Shown here in pieces: positions 41,071 to 49,740 of a stretch of DNA of 64,000 nt. Within the stretch, counting starts at the first letter, position 1. Each line of letters begins with the position of its first letter. The position numbers and the translations under genes are program-made. This DNA comes from Streptomyces sp. CB01373 (GTDB lineage Bacteria > Actinomycetota > Actinomycetes > Streptomycetales > Streptomycetaceae), in the NCBI RefSeq assembly GCF_002803075.1, contig NZ_NNBK01000017.1:124001-188000 (forward strand). Direction: 5' to 3'. The notes under the pieces were generated by a model, which was not told the origin of the DNA, did no database searches, and was given only the letters and a program-made list of their open reading frames with translations.

Positions 41071-41424
41071 TCACTTCTTCTTCAGCAGACCGGCCAGCAC
41101 CGAGGCCTGGCTCTGCTCCGGCTCCTTGGACGCGGTCAGCAGCGTCACATGGCCACGGCGGGTCAACTTCCTGATGTGGTCGAGGAGTTCGGCGGCCTCC
41201 GGCTCGGCCAGTTCGGCCTCGTAACGGCGCCGGAACTCCTCGTACGACCCCTCGCCGCCGTGGAACCAGCGGCGCAGCTCGGTGGACGGCGTCATGGCCT
41301 TCGGCCACTCGTCGATGTGCGCGTCCTCCTTGGAGACCCCGCGCGGCCAGAGCCGGTCGACCAGGACCCGCACACCGTCGTCGGACTCGGGCGGATCATA
41401 GATGCGGCGCACACGGACGCTCAC
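41071..41424 (-). CDS. DUF488 family protein
   Basis: A 117-residue DUF488 protein. VRRIYDPPESDDGVRVLVDRLWPRGVSKEDAHIDEWPKAMTPSTELRRWF is the characteristic opening, and LTRRGHVTLLTASKEPEQSQASVL the C-terminal part. Some members are annotated as uroporphyrin-III C-methyltransferase-like by error; the fold is a Rossmann-like small domain with no known activity. GTG at 41424; a GAGGAAGG-type site lies upstream. It is followed by no obvious operon partner, and is convergent with the FAD dehydrogenase. Confidence 0.92.
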   Translation of the reverse strand: MSVRVRRIYDPPESDDGVRVLVDRLWPRGVSKEDAHIDEWPKAMTPSTELRRWFHGGEGSYEEFRRRYEAELAEPEAAELLDHIRKLTRRGHVTLLTASKEPEQSQASVLAGLLKKK

Positions 41425-41541
41425 GGTCGGGCCTTCCTCGGGTGCGGGGACTGGTGTCCGGAGCGTACTGCGGTACGCCCCGGACCCGGCCGCACTCCGC
41501 GGGCGAGCGGGGCCGTACGACCCGAACGGCGCCGGACCCGG

Positions 41542-42756
41542 TCACTGCTCGCGGATGCCCCACGGGGAGCCGTACTCCGTCAGCAGGTCAAGGAAGGGGC
41601 GGGCCGGGAACGCCTCGGGGCCCAGCACGCCCGCTCCCGACCAGGCGCCGGTGGCCATCAGTTCCAGGGCGACCACGGGATTGACCGCCGTCTGCCACAC
41701 CACCGCCTGGCACCCGTACTCGGCCATGGACCACTCGTTGTCGACCACGTGGTACAGGTACACCTCGCGCGGCGCGCCGTCCCGGGTGCCGCGCACCCAG
41801 GTGCCCGCGCAGGTCTTGCCGCGCATCCGCTCGCCCAGGGTCGCCGGGTCGGGCAGGCAGGCGGCGACGACGTCCCGGGGCGAGACGGCGACCGGCCCGT
41901 CCGGGCCCGGCACGGTGACCGGCTCCGTACGGTCCAGACCCAGCAGGTGCAGTGTCTTGAGGGTGTCGATGAACTCGCGGCCCAGACCGTACTTGAAGGT
42001 CACCCGCCGCGCGTCGACCCAGCGCGGGACCAGCAGCACCTCCTCGTGCTCCACGTTCACGCACTCGACCTCGCCGATGCCCTCCGGGAAGTCGAACACC
42101 TCCGGCTCGCTGAACGGCTCGGTGGTGAACCAGCCGCGCCCGGCCTCGTAGACCACCGGCGGGTTCAGGCACTCCTCGATGGTGGTCCAGATGCTGAAGG
42201 ACGGCGCGAAGTCGTAGCCGTCGACGGTCAGGTTCGCACCGTCGCGGACGCCGATCTCCTCGATCTCGTCGAAGAGTTCGTCGGCGGCGTACCGCGCGAA
42301 CACGTCGGACAGGCCCGGCTCCACCCCCATGCCGACCAGCGCGAGCGCGCCGGCCTTCTCCCAGTCCTCCGCCAGCGCGAACTGCTCGTCGCCCAGCATG
42401 ACCCCGCACTCCTCGTACGGCCGCTCGGGGTGCGGACGGGACAGGGACATCGCCATGTCGAGGTAGCCGGCGCCGGCCGTGCGGGCCGCGCGGAACAGCG
42501 GCATCACGAAGCGCGGGTCGGTCGCGTTCAGCAGCACGTCGCAGCGGTGCCGGGCGAGCAGGTCCGCAACCGCCGCCTCGTCGCTCGCGTCGACGCGCTC
42601 GGCGGTGAACCGGCCGTCGTCGACGGCCGCCACGGCGGACTCGGCCCGCCCGCGGTCGTAGTCCGCGACGACCATCGACTCAAGGAACGGACGACGGGCC
42701 GCGATCCGGGTGATCGCCGTACCCACACCACCGGCACCCACGAGCAGTACACGCAT
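41542..42756 (-). CDS. saccharopine dehydrogenase family oxidoreductase
   Basis: A 404-residue NAD(P)-dependent oxidoreductase of the saccharopine dehydrogenase/carboxynorspermidine synthase superfamily. RVLLVGAGGVGTAITRIAARRPF is the Rossmann start; ERVDASDEAAVADLLARHRCDVLLNATDPRFVMPLF is the NAD-site Asp and Thr/Asp region; the C-terminal catalytic domain from about residue 135 has GMGVEPGLSDVFARYA and a long alpha/beta portion. ATG at 42756. It is divergent from a TetR gene with 111 bases between. Substrate unknown: family enzymes join a 2-oxoacid or semialdehyde to an amine. Neighbouring TetR and MFS exporter genes suggest the substrate or product is regulated and exported. Confidence 0.92.
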   Translation of the reverse strand: MRVLLVGAGGVGTAITRIAARRPFLESMVVADYDRGRAESAVAAVDDGRFTAERVDASDEAAVADLLARHRCDVLLNATDPRFVMPLFRAARTAGAGYLDMAMSLSRPHPERPYEECGVMLGDEQFALAEDWEKAGALALVGMGVEPGLSDVFARYAADELFDEIEEIGVRDGANLTVDGYDFAPSFSIWTTIEECLNPPVVYEAGRGWFTTEPFSEPEVFDFPEGIGEVECVNVEHEEVLLVPRWVDARRVTFKYGLGREFIDTLKTLHLLGLDRTEPVTVPGPDGPVAVSPRDVVAACLPDPATLGERMRGKTCAGTWVRGTRDGAPREVYLYHVVDNEWSMAEYGCQAVVWQTAVNPVVALELMATGAWSGAGVLGPEAFPARPFLDLLTEYGSPWGIREQ

Positions 42757-42867
42757 GACCTGGACTCCCTCTCGGCTCTTCTTCGCTGAGCGTCGATAAC
42801 ATCGCCGCGCGGCACGTAAGGTCAATGGCGTTGGCATAAGGCCGGCGCGGAGTCCGAGGAGGTCGGG

Positions 42868-43623
42868 ATGCCGAAACCGGTGGTCCCCGAGGAGAAGCGA
42901 CGGCGCCGCCGCCCCACCCGGAGCGGCACCGTGCTGTCCGAGACACTGATCGTCGACACCGCGCTGCGGCTGCTGCGGGAGCACGGCAGCGTGGGGCTGA
43001 CCGCCCGCCGCCTCGGCCTGGCGCTCGACTGCGACCCGAGCACCCTCTACCGCTACTTCCGCGGCATGGACGACCTCACCCTCGCGATCGGGGACGCCCT
43101 CATCGGCCGGGCGCTGGCCGGCTGGGAACCCACCGGGCGATGGCGGGCCGACCTGCGCGAAGTGGGCCTGCGCATCCACTCCGCGTACACCGCGCATCCG
43201 CAGGCCGCGGTGGTCACCGCCAACCGCGTCTCCGGCCGGACCCACGAGCTGGCCGCCGACGAGGCCGTCCTGGGCGTGCTGCGCGGTGCCGGTTTCCCGC
43301 TGCCCGACACGGTGCGGATCTACCACGCCTTCGTCGACCAGACCCTCGCCTTCGCCGCGCTCGACGCCGCCTCCCTGGCCCTGCCGAGCGCCGCCCTGCG
43401 CGCCGACGAGGAGATGTGGCACTCGACCTACGCCCGGCTGCCCGCCACCACGCATCCGCGCATCGCCGAGGCGGCGCCCCTGCTCGCCACCCGCATGGTC
43501 ACCAGCGCCTACCCGACCGCCCTCGACATGCTCCTCGACAGCGCGGCCGCCCGGCTGGAGCGCGTGCGCGCAGACGGTCCGGATCCGGGGGGTCCGGGGA
43601 CCCGGCCGCTGCTGCGACACTGA
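42868..43623 (+). CDS. TetR-family transcriptional regulator
   Basis: A 251-residue TetR protein with a basic leader (EEKRRRRRPTRSG) and the helix-turn-helix SETLIVDTALRLLREHGSVGLTARRLGLALDCDPSTLYRYFRGMDDLTLAIGDALI (about residues 24-78). The C-terminal domain is of the TetR_C type. ATG at 42868 is preceded by GAGGAGGTCGGG. It lies between the divergent saccharopine-dehydrogenase-like gene and the downstream MFS gene (39 bases on, same strand), so it likely represses both. Effector is unknown. Its C-terminal end is GC-rich and low complexity (GPDPGGPGTRPLLRH). Confidence 0.93.
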   Translation: MPKPVVPEEKRRRRRPTRSGTVLSETLIVDTALRLLREHGSVGLTARRLGLALDCDPSTLYRYFRGMDDLTLAIGDALIGRALAGWEPTGRWRADLREVGLRIHSAYTAHPQAAVVTANRVSGRTHELAADEAVLGVLRGAGFPLPDTVRIYHAFVDQTLAFAALDAASLALPSAALRADEEMWHSTYARLPATTHPRIAEAAPLLATRMVTSAYPTALDMLLDSAAARLERVRADGPDPGGPGTRPLLRH

Positions 43624-43662
43624 ACACCGCACCGATAGATGTAACGAGCAACCAGGAAGCCC

Positions 43663-44970
43663 GTGGACACCAGCGAGAGCACCGGCAGCAGCACCGCACC
43701 GCAGAGCGACGCCCCCGACCCGTCCAGAGCCGCCCGGCGCGGCTGGCGCCGCTGGGCCATGGACACCCGGCCGCTGCGCCGCCCCGCCTTCCGCCGGCTG
43801 TGGTCCTCGACCATCGTGACCGCGGTCGGCAGCCAGCTCACCGCCGTCGCCGTGCCCAAGCAGATCTACGACATCACCGGCTCCTCGGCCTGGGTCGGCT
43901 ACGCCAGCCTCGCGGGCCTGGTCCCGATGGTCGTGTTCGCGCTGTGGGGCGGCGCGGTGGCCGACACGGTGGACCGCCGCAAGCTGCTGCTGATCACCAA
44001 CAGCGGTATCGCCGTCACCTCGGTGCTGTTCTGGCTGCAGGCCGCGGCCCGGCTCGACTCGGTCGTGGTGCTGATGGTGCTGCTCGCCGTGCAGCAGGCC
44101 TTCTTCGGGCTGAACTCCCCGGCCCGCAACGCCTCCATCGCCCGGCTGGTCCCGGCCGGGGAACTGCCCGCCGCCAACGCCCTCGGGTCGACCGTCATGC
44201 AGACCGGCCTGGTGGCGGGCCCGCTGCTGGCCGGCGCGCTCATCCCCGTCATCGGGCTGCCCGAGCTGTACCTCATCGACGCCGTGGCGCTGTGCGTCAC
44301 CGTGTGGGCGGTGTGGCGCCTGCCCGCGCTGCCGCCTTTGGCCGGAACCGCCGTGCGCCGCGCGGGACTGCGGGAGATAGCCGACGGCTTCCGCTACATC
44401 TCCGGGCACAAGGTGCTGCTGCTGTCGTTCCTCGCCGACATCATCGCCATGGTCTTCGGCATGCCCCGCGCCCTGTTCCCGCAGCTCGCCGCCGAGACGT
44501 ACGCCTCCTACGGGCAAGGGCACGCGCTCGGCCTGCTGTTCGCGGCCATCCCGGTGGGCGCCGTGGTCGGCGGGCTGTTCTCCGGCGCCTTCTCCCGGGC
44601 GCGCCGGCACGGCTGGATGGTGATCGGCGCGGTCACCGCCTGGGGAGCGGCCGTCACCGGGTTCGGGCTGAGCCGCAGCCTGTGGTTCGCGGTGGTGTTC
44701 CTGGCGGCCGCCGGAGTCGCCGACATGGTCTCCATGGTGTTCCGCGGCGCCATCCTGCTGTCCGCCGCCACCGACGAGATGCGCGGCCGTATGCAGGGCG
44801 TGTTCACGGTCGTCGTCGCGGGCGGTCCGCGCCTGGCGGACGTCCTGCACGGCACGGCCGGCTCGGCCTTCGGCCCGCGCGCGGCGGTGGCCGGCGGCGG
44901 CCTGCTGGTGGTCGTCCTGATGCTGGGCCTGGCGGCGGCCGTCCCCGCGCTGCGCCGCTACCGGATCTGA
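43663..44970 (+). CDS. MFS transporter, enterobactin-exporter-like
   Basis: A 435-residue major facilitator with 12 predicted spans, related to EntS-type exporters. A 40-residue cytoplasmic leader precedes RRPAFRRLWSSTIVTAVGSQLTAVAVPKQIYDITGSS; the MFS loop 2-3 signature is GGAVADTVDRRKLLL, and the mid-loop GFRYISGHKVLLLSFLADIIAMVFGMPRALFPQLA is typical for this subfamily. GTG at 43663 with AGGAAG upstream. It follows the TetR gene on the same strand, so export is probably induced by the TetR ligand. Cargo unknown; drug or siderophore-like compounds are common for the class. Confidence 0.92.
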   Translation: MDTSESTGSSTAPQSDAPDPSRAARRGWRRWAMDTRPLRRPAFRRLWSSTIVTAVGSQLTAVAVPKQIYDITGSSAWVGYASLAGLVPMVVFALWGGAVADTVDRRKLLLITNSGIAVTSVLFWLQAAARLDSVVVLMVLLAVQQAFFGLNSPARNASIARLVPAGELPAANALGSTVMQTGLVAGPLLAGALIPVIGLPELYLIDAVALCVTVWAVWRLPALPPLAGTAVRRAGLREIADGFRYISGHKVLLLSFLADIIAMVFGMPRALFPQLAAETYASYGQGHALGLLFAAIPVGAVVGGLFSGAFSRARRHGWMVIGAVTAWGAAVTGFGLSRSLWFAVVFLAAAGVADMVSMVFRGAILLSAATDEMRGRMQGVFTVVVAGGPRLADVLHGTAGSAFGPRAAVAGGGLLVVVLMLGLAAAVPALRRYRI

Positions 44971-44986
44971 CCCACCGGACGACGGG

Positions 44987-45439
44987 TCAGTGGGTGCGCC
45001 GGGGGATGGTGTACTGCTCCAGGAGCTTGCCCCGGGTCAGCTCCAGCCGGTGGGCGAGGACCTCGGCGACGGTCCGCACCAGCGACAGCCCGAGCAGCGG
45101 ATCCTCCACGGACAGCGCGAGGACCGCCGAGGCGTCGAACTCGTAGGCGCGGACCTGGCTGAACGCCGACGCCCCGAAGTCCCACTGGTACGGCGGGAAC
45201 AGCCAGGACCAGCCGAGCAGGTCGCCCGCGCCGAGGGACGCCACCGTCACCCGGCGGGTGGGCGTCACCTGCTGGGACAGGTGCACGGCGCCGGAGCGGA
45301 TGACCCAGAAGCGGTCGGCCGTGCCCCCCGCCTCGAAGATCCTCGTGTCCTCGGGGAAGGAGACTTCACGCGCGACCTCCATCAGTCGCTCGCGTTGTTT
45401 CTGGGGGAGGGCGGTCAGCAGTTTTATCGCTTTGGTCAT
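44987..45439 (-). CDS. cyclic-nucleotide-binding-domain protein without DNA-binding domain
   Basis: A 150-residue protein containing one cNMP-binding-type beta-roll: LTALPQKQRERLMEVAREVSFPEDTRIFEAGGTADRFWVIRSGAVHLSQQV. It ends after LSLVRTVAEVLAHRLELTRGKLLEQYTIPRRTH, a C-helix that in Crp/Fnr proteins would lead into a helix-turn-helix, which is absent here. It is thus a stand-alone sensor module. ATG at 45439; AAGCTTCGGG-type upstream is weak, but homology starts here. It lies 127 bases from the 3' end of cydB on the same strand, and may be transcribed with cydAB. Comparable stand-alone proteins occur near respiratory genes in Streptomyces. Confidence 0.88.
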   Translation of the reverse strand: MTKAIKLLTALPQKQRERLMEVAREVSFPEDTRIFEAGGTADRFWVIRSGAVHLSQQVTPTRRVTVASLGAGDLLGWSWLFPPYQWDFGASAFSQVRAYEFDASAVLALSVEDPLLGLSLVRTVAEVLAHRLELTRGKLLEQYTIPRRTH

Positions 45440-45565
45440 GACCCGAAGCTCCTCGCCGGCGATGGGTTCCCCGCATGTGCCTCCTCCCCATTTCAGCCGC
45501 TGCGGATCCCCCGGGCACCTCGGCGGAGGCGACTTCTCACCGTCCTCACGCGCGGGGACGGCTCG

Positions 45566-46600
45566 TCACCCTCCGCTCATCCTCCGCTCACCGCTGCGAG
45601 GGCCCGCCGGCCCGCGCTGGAAGGTGGCGTACAGCAGCCAGAGCGAGGGGACCAGCAGCACCGCGCCGACGCCCAGCGACACCAGGACCGCCGTCAGCAC
45701 GGAGGAGTTCGCCGCGGCCTGCGTGACGGTGGTGGTGCCGACCAGCATGGCCGGGTACTGGGCCGCGCCCCACGCCCACAGGATCGCCGCGACCGCCAGG
45801 GCGGCGGCCCCGCGGGCGGCCACGAAACGCCGCCGGGACAGCAGGCCGAGACCGGCGAGCCCGGCCACCGCGCTGACGATCACCAGCGGCAGCGCCCGGT
45901 GGGTCAGCCCGTGGAACAGTGCCGGGGCGTCCCCGTGCAGCACCGCGATCCCCGCGAGGGCCACGACTCCGGCGGCCAGCCCGCTGAGTACGGCGTCGCG
46001 GGCGAAGGCCGCCGCCAGCTCCGGCCGGCCCTCGCGGTCCGCGTCGGCGCACAGGTACACCGCGGCCAGGTGCGCACAGGCCACCACCGCCAGCACCCCG
46101 CCCAGCACCGACGTCGGATTGAGCCAGCCGGTGATCACATCGCCCGCCGCGAGCCCCGGCGGCACGCGCCCGGAGGCCACACCACCGGCGACCGTGCCGA
46201 GGAAGAACGGCGTGAGCAGCGAGGACAGCGCGAAGCACGCCCCGAACAGCCGCTGCTGCCACAGCTCGGTACTGGCCTTGCGGAAGGCGAAGGCGGCACC
46301 CCGCGCGATGATGCCGAGCGCCGCCAGGGTCAGCGGGATGTACAGCGTGGACATCACGGCGGCGAACACCGGGGAGAACGCCGACCACAGCAGCACCACC
46401 ACGAAGATCAGCCACACATGGTTGGCCTCCCACACCGGCCCGATGCTGTGCTCGATCAGCGCGCGCCGGGCCCGCCCCCGCTCGGCGCCGCCGGCCAGCA
46501 GGTCCCACACCCCGGCGCCGAAGTCCGCCCCGCCGAACAGGGCGTAGCAGGTCAGGCCCAGCCACATCACGGCGAGCGCCGCGTCCGCGAGCACGGTCAC
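45566..46600 (-). CDS. cydB: cytochrome bd ubiquinol oxidase subunit II
   Basis: A 344-residue subunit II of the bd-type quinol oxidase, a membrane protein with about nine spans starting LAVMWLGLTCYALFGGADFGAGVWDLL, a signature of CydB. HSIGPVWEANHVWLIFVVVLLWSAFSPVFAAVMSTLYIPL is the other hallmark region. CydB assists folding and heme insertion into CydA. GTG at 46600 lies 33 bases after cydA stop. A run of hydrophobic spans to residue 325 and a basic tail (PRSGERRMSGG) follow. With cydA this forms a menaquinol:oxygen oxidoreductase with high oxygen affinity. Confidence 0.95.
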   Translation of the reverse strand: MTVLADAALAVMWLGLTCYALFGGADFGAGVWDLLAGGAERGRARRALIEHSIGPVWEANHVWLIFVVVLLWSAFSPVFAAVMSTLYIPLTLAALGIIARGAAFAFRKASTELWQQRLFGACFALSSLLTPFFLGTVAGGVASGRVPPGLAAGDVITGWLNPTSVLGGVLAVVACAHLAAVYLCADADREGRPELAAAFARDAVLSGLAAGVVALAGIAVLHGDAPALFHGLTHRALPLVIVSAVAGLAGLGLLSRRRFVAARGAAALAVAAILWAWGAAQYPAMLVGTTTVTQAAANSSVLTAVLVSLGVGAVLLVPSLWLLYATFQRGPAGPRSGERRMSGG

Positions 46601-46633
46601 CTCCAGGGGGCGTACGGCGGGGCCCGGCGGGCC

Positions 46634-48043
46634 TCACACGACGGGGTAGCCGGTGACGTCCGCCTCCTGCGGGGCCTGCGGCACCGGGGTGCGCCGGGCC
46701 AGGCGGCGCAGGACGTACACGGTGGCCGTGGTCATGGCGGCGTACACCACCAGGACCAGCCACAGGCCGGTCAGCAGTCCGGGGGCGGGGTTGACGGCGT
46801 CCCGCACACTCATCACGCCCCACACGATCCACGGCTGGCGGCCCAGTTCGGTCACGGTCCAGCCGCACTCCAGCGCCACCACGGCGGCCGGGCCGGCGAC
46901 GGCGGCGAGTGCCAGGAACACGCGGGGCATGCTCAGCTCCCCGCCGCCGGTGCGGCGGCGGTGCCACCACTGCCACAGCAGCCACACACCCATGAGCAGC
47001 AGGAAGAAGCCGATGGCGACCATCAGGTCGAAGGCCCAGTGCACACCGGTGACCGGCGGACGCAGGGCGACCGGTACGCGGTCCAGGCCCCGGACGACGG
47101 TGCCGGGGCGGTAGCCGACCAGCAGGGACAGCCCGTCGGGGACCTCCAGGCCGTACTTCAGCCGGTTGTCGCCAGCGATGCCGCCGATGGTCAGCGGGAC
47201 GTGGGAGCCGGTGCGGTACACGCCCTCGATCGCGGCGAGCTTGGTCGGCTGGTAACGGGACAGGAAGCGCGCCGCCCAGTCGCCCACGACGATCTGGAAC
47301 GGGGCCACGATCACGCCCAGCGTGAACGGGATGAAGAAGCCGGCCCGGTGGTAGGCGTCCCGGCGCCCGCGCAGCAGGGCCACCGCGTACACGGCGGCGG
47401 CCAGGAACGAGGCCACCATGAAGGCCGCGAGGATCATGTGCACGGTCTGCGGGGGACTGGCCGGGTTGAGCATCGCCGCCCACGGGTCGACGTGCACCAC
47501 CTTGCCGTCGCGCAGGGTGAAGCCGCGTGGCTGGTTCATCCACGCGTTGGCGCAGACCACGAAGAACGCCGACGCGGTGCCCGCGACGACGATGGGGATG
47601 CCGGTCAGCAGATGGCGGCGGGGCGGCAGCCGGTCCCAGGCGTACAGATAGATCCCGAGGAAGATCGCCTCCAGGAAGAAGGCGATGCCCTCCAGGGCGA
47701 ACGGCAGCCCGATCACCTGACCGAACCTGCCCATCAGCCCCGGCCACAGCAGCCCCATCTCGAAGCTGAGGATGGTCCCGGAGACGGCGCCCACCGCGAA
47801 CAGCACGCCCATGGCGCGCGCCCACCGGCGGGCGAGCAGCCGGTGGGCCGGATTCCCGGTGCGGATGCCGTACCACTCCGCGAGCAGGGTCAGCACCGGC
47901 AGCCCGACCCCGAGACAGGCCACGATGATGTGCCAGGCGAGGGAGAACCCCATCTGCGCCCGCGCCGCCGCGAGGTCTCCCTCCGTCGCCCGGCGCACCG
48001 CGTCCACGGCGAGTACCGCCGGACCGGAGAGCAGAGCACGCAT
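46634..48043 (-). CDS. cydA: cytochrome bd ubiquinol oxidase subunit I
   Basis: A 469-residue quinol-oxidase subunit I with nine spans. Early GFSLAWHIIVACLGVGLPVL carries the heme-ligand His (about residue 38); PQTVHMILAAFMVASF the second His (about 205); the quinol loop is short (SHVPLTIGGIAGDNRLKYGLEVPDGLS), typical of the cyanide-insensitive CioA-type enzymes; ECGWTVTELGRQPWIVWGVM is the GRQPW signature. ATG at 48043 is preceded by only a weak site; the leader contains a hairpin with U-tract 73 bases upstream. The protein reduces oxygen with menaquinol without pumping protons and helps survive low oxygen or respiratory stress. cydCD, needed for assembly, are not adjacent. Confidence 0.95.
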   Translation of the reverse strand: MRALLSGPAVLAVDAVRRATEGDLAAARAQMGFSLAWHIIVACLGVGLPVLTLLAEWYGIRTGNPAHRLLARRWARAMGVLFAVGAVSGTILSFEMGLLWPGLMGRFGQVIGLPFALEGIAFFLEAIFLGIYLYAWDRLPPRRHLLTGIPIVVAGTASAFFVVCANAWMNQPRGFTLRDGKVVHVDPWAAMLNPASPPQTVHMILAAFMVASFLAAAVYAVALLRGRRDAYHRAGFFIPFTLGVIVAPFQIVVGDWAARFLSRYQPTKLAAIEGVYRTGSHVPLTIGGIAGDNRLKYGLEVPDGLSLLVGYRPGTVVRGLDRVPVALRPPVTGVHWAFDLMVAIGFFLLLMGVWLLWQWWHRRRTGGGELSMPRVFLALAAVAGPAAVVALECGWTVTELGRQPWIVWGVMSVRDAVNPAPGLLTGLWLVLVVYAAMTTATVYVLRRLARRTPVPQAPQEADVTGYPVV

Positions 48044-48111
48044 CACGAGGACTGCCAGTACCCGGCTTAAACGTCCTGAACCCGGATTCTTAGCCCATTC
48101 CCGGCTGACCG

Positions 48112-48152
48112 CATGAAAAAGCCCTGGCTGGACGGGGGAGGCCAGCCAGGGC
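48112..48152 (-). terminator. hairpin plus T-tract in the cydA leader (terminator or attenuator)
   Basis: Read on the minus strand: GCCCTGGCTGG stem (48152-48142), ten-base loop, CCAGCCAGGGC (48131-48121) and then TTTTT (48120-48116). The 11-bp perfect stem with U-run is a classic intrinsic terminator, rare in this GC-rich genome. It lies downstream of the small minus-strand gene at 48279-48500 and 73 bases before the cydA start, so it either isolates cydA from that gene or attenuates readthrough into cydAB. Confidence 0.75.
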
Positions 48153-48278
48153 CGTACAAGGCGGCGTACGGGGGACACGCCGGGTCGACCCCGTCGCCGC
48201 GTATGGGTGAACCGTAAACCATCCACGACCGTTTCGCGCAGCCGCAGCGGGGTCGGGTGAGCGGACTCACTCCGCCCC

Positions 48279-48500
48279 TCAGCTCCGGTCGGGATGCCGG
48301 CCCGGGACCAGGATCTCGTCCAGCACCCGCAGGACGGCCTCGTAGCTCAGGACGCGTACGGCCGCCTCGCGCGCGGCGTCCGGATCCGTCGCCCCGAGGG
48401 TGTCGCGGCGGTCCCGCCATCGGCGCTCCTCCTGTACCGCGCACGCCCTGGCGCGCTGGATCCGCCGCAGCAGTTCGTCCGAGTGCACCACATCCGTCAT
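48279..48500 (-). CDS. small hypothetical protein
   Basis: A 73-residue basic and acidic helical protein (TDVVHSDELLRRIQRARACAVQEERRWRDRRDTLGATDPDAAREAAVRVLSYEAVLRVLDEILVP). ATG at 48500 has GCAGGAC upstream; a GTG three codons earlier is also possible. Not recognised, and the region is not protected by homology I can name; probability of being real is moderate because codon usage is good and the predicted helices are amphipathic. A hairpin with U-tract lies 127 bases downstream. Confidence 0.5.
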   Translation of the reverse strand: MTDVVHSDELLRRIQRARACAVQEERRWRDRRDTLGATDPDAAREAAVRVLSYEAVLRVLDEILVPGRHPDRS

Positions 48501-48772
48501 GTCCTGCACCTACCCGCTGCGACGCGCCGTGATGGCGGCACGAAGCAGCCATTGTGGAACCGGGAGGGAGCCGGCGGGGGAGCGGTATGGGCGAAGAACT
48601 GTCAGAAGTGGAGTTTGCCACTCCCGCTGCCGGGCAGACGGAACCTCGTGCTTCGGACCGGAGGCGCGTCAGCGGAAGCTGTACCTGCTGCTCCGGGAGG
48701 TCTCCGGACGAACCGGACGGCACCACCTCTTCCGCGGTCAGTCCCTGAAACACCGTTCAGGAGCCATACCGC

Positions 48773-49651
48773 ATGCTCATCGACATATCGACAAGCCGCC
48801 CCGACACTCCCGCAAACCAGTCGGCGCCCGCCCGTCGGCCGCACGACGACGCCCCCGACACCGCCGCCCTCTTCCAGCGCCTCGCCGCCGCCGGGGACGG
48901 CCCCGAACGGGAAGCCGTCCGCGACGAACTCGTCAGCGCCTGGCTGCCCATGGCCCACCGCATCGCCGGCCGCTTCCGCGACCGCGGCGAGTCCCTGGAG
49001 GACCTGCGGCAGGTGGCGGCACTCGGGCTGGTCAAGGCCATCGACCGGTTCGACCCGGACCGCGGCGCCTTCGAGAGCTACGCCGTGCCCACCATCACCG
49101 GCGAGGTCAAGCGGCACTTCCGGGACCGGATGTGGGCCCTTCGCGTGCCCCGCCGCGTCCAGGAACTGCGCAACAAGGTCCGGGTGGCGCGCCGTGAACT
49201 GACCCAGAACCCGGGCAGCCCCGAACCCTCGGTCGCGGCGATCGCCGCACACGCCGGACTGACGGAGGAGGAGGTCAACGCGGGGATGGAGGCGATCGAC
49301 AGCTTCAGCACCCTGTCCCTGGACGCCGAACTCTCGGCCGGCGGCGGCGACGGCTACAGCCTCGCCGACAGCCTCGGCGCGTCGGACTCCTCCTACGACA
49401 CCGTCGTCGACCGCGAGTCGGCCAAGGAGGGCCTGCGCCGGCTCCCCGAACGGGAGCGCGCCATCCTCTACATGCGCTTCTTTGAGGACATGACACAGAG
49501 CAGGATCGCCGACCGGCTCGGCATCTCCCAGATGCACGTCTCCCGGCTCATCAGCCGCAGCTGCGCGCGTGTGCGCGACGAGGTGCTGGCGGAGCGGGCG
49601 AACCGCCCCGGCGACGGACGACCGCGACCGACGACCGATCCCACCCCGTAG
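48773..49651 (+). CDS. SigB/SigF-family RNA polymerase sigma factor
   Basis: A 292-residue SigB-type sigma factor, second of the window. Region 2 is DLRQVAALGLVKAIDRFDPDRGAFESYAVPTITGEVKRHFRDRMWALRVPRRVQELRNKV; region 3 SVAAIAAHAGLTEEEV; region 4 ends in RRLPERERAILYMRFFEDMTQSRIADRLGISQMHVSRLISRS, a complete -35-recognising helix-turn-helix. The 30-residue N-terminal tail is divergent. ATG at 48773 has CAGGAGCC nearby. It lies 5-10 kb from the rsbR/S/T cluster; S. coelicolor has SigM in a comparable place (from memory). A partner-switch cascade ending at this sigma factor is plausible. Confidence 0.92.
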   Translation: MLIDISTSRPDTPANQSAPARRPHDDAPDTAALFQRLAAAGDGPEREAVRDELVSAWLPMAHRIAGRFRDRGESLEDLRQVAALGLVKAIDRFDPDRGAFESYAVPTITGEVKRHFRDRMWALRVPRRVQELRNKVRVARRELTQNPGSPEPSVAAIAAHAGLTEEEVNAGMEAIDSFSTLSLDAELSAGGGDGYSLADSLGASDSSYDTVVDRESAKEGLRRLPERERAILYMRFFEDMTQSRIADRLGISQMHVSRLISRSCARVRDEVLAERANRPGDGRPRPTTDPTP

Positions 49652-49740
49652 GGGCCTCCCTCCCCGGCTCGTGCCGTCGCCCCGCGCCGCCGGTCGCGCC
49701 TTTCGTGTCTGAGCGGGCGTTCGCGGGGAACACGGAGCCA

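Noticed and set aside
48554..48748. 64-codon open frame with a GTCTC-type start and CTCCSG motif ahead of the sigma gene
   Set aside because: It looked like a possible small Cys protein, but codon bias is poor, and there is no ribosome site at the relevant start.
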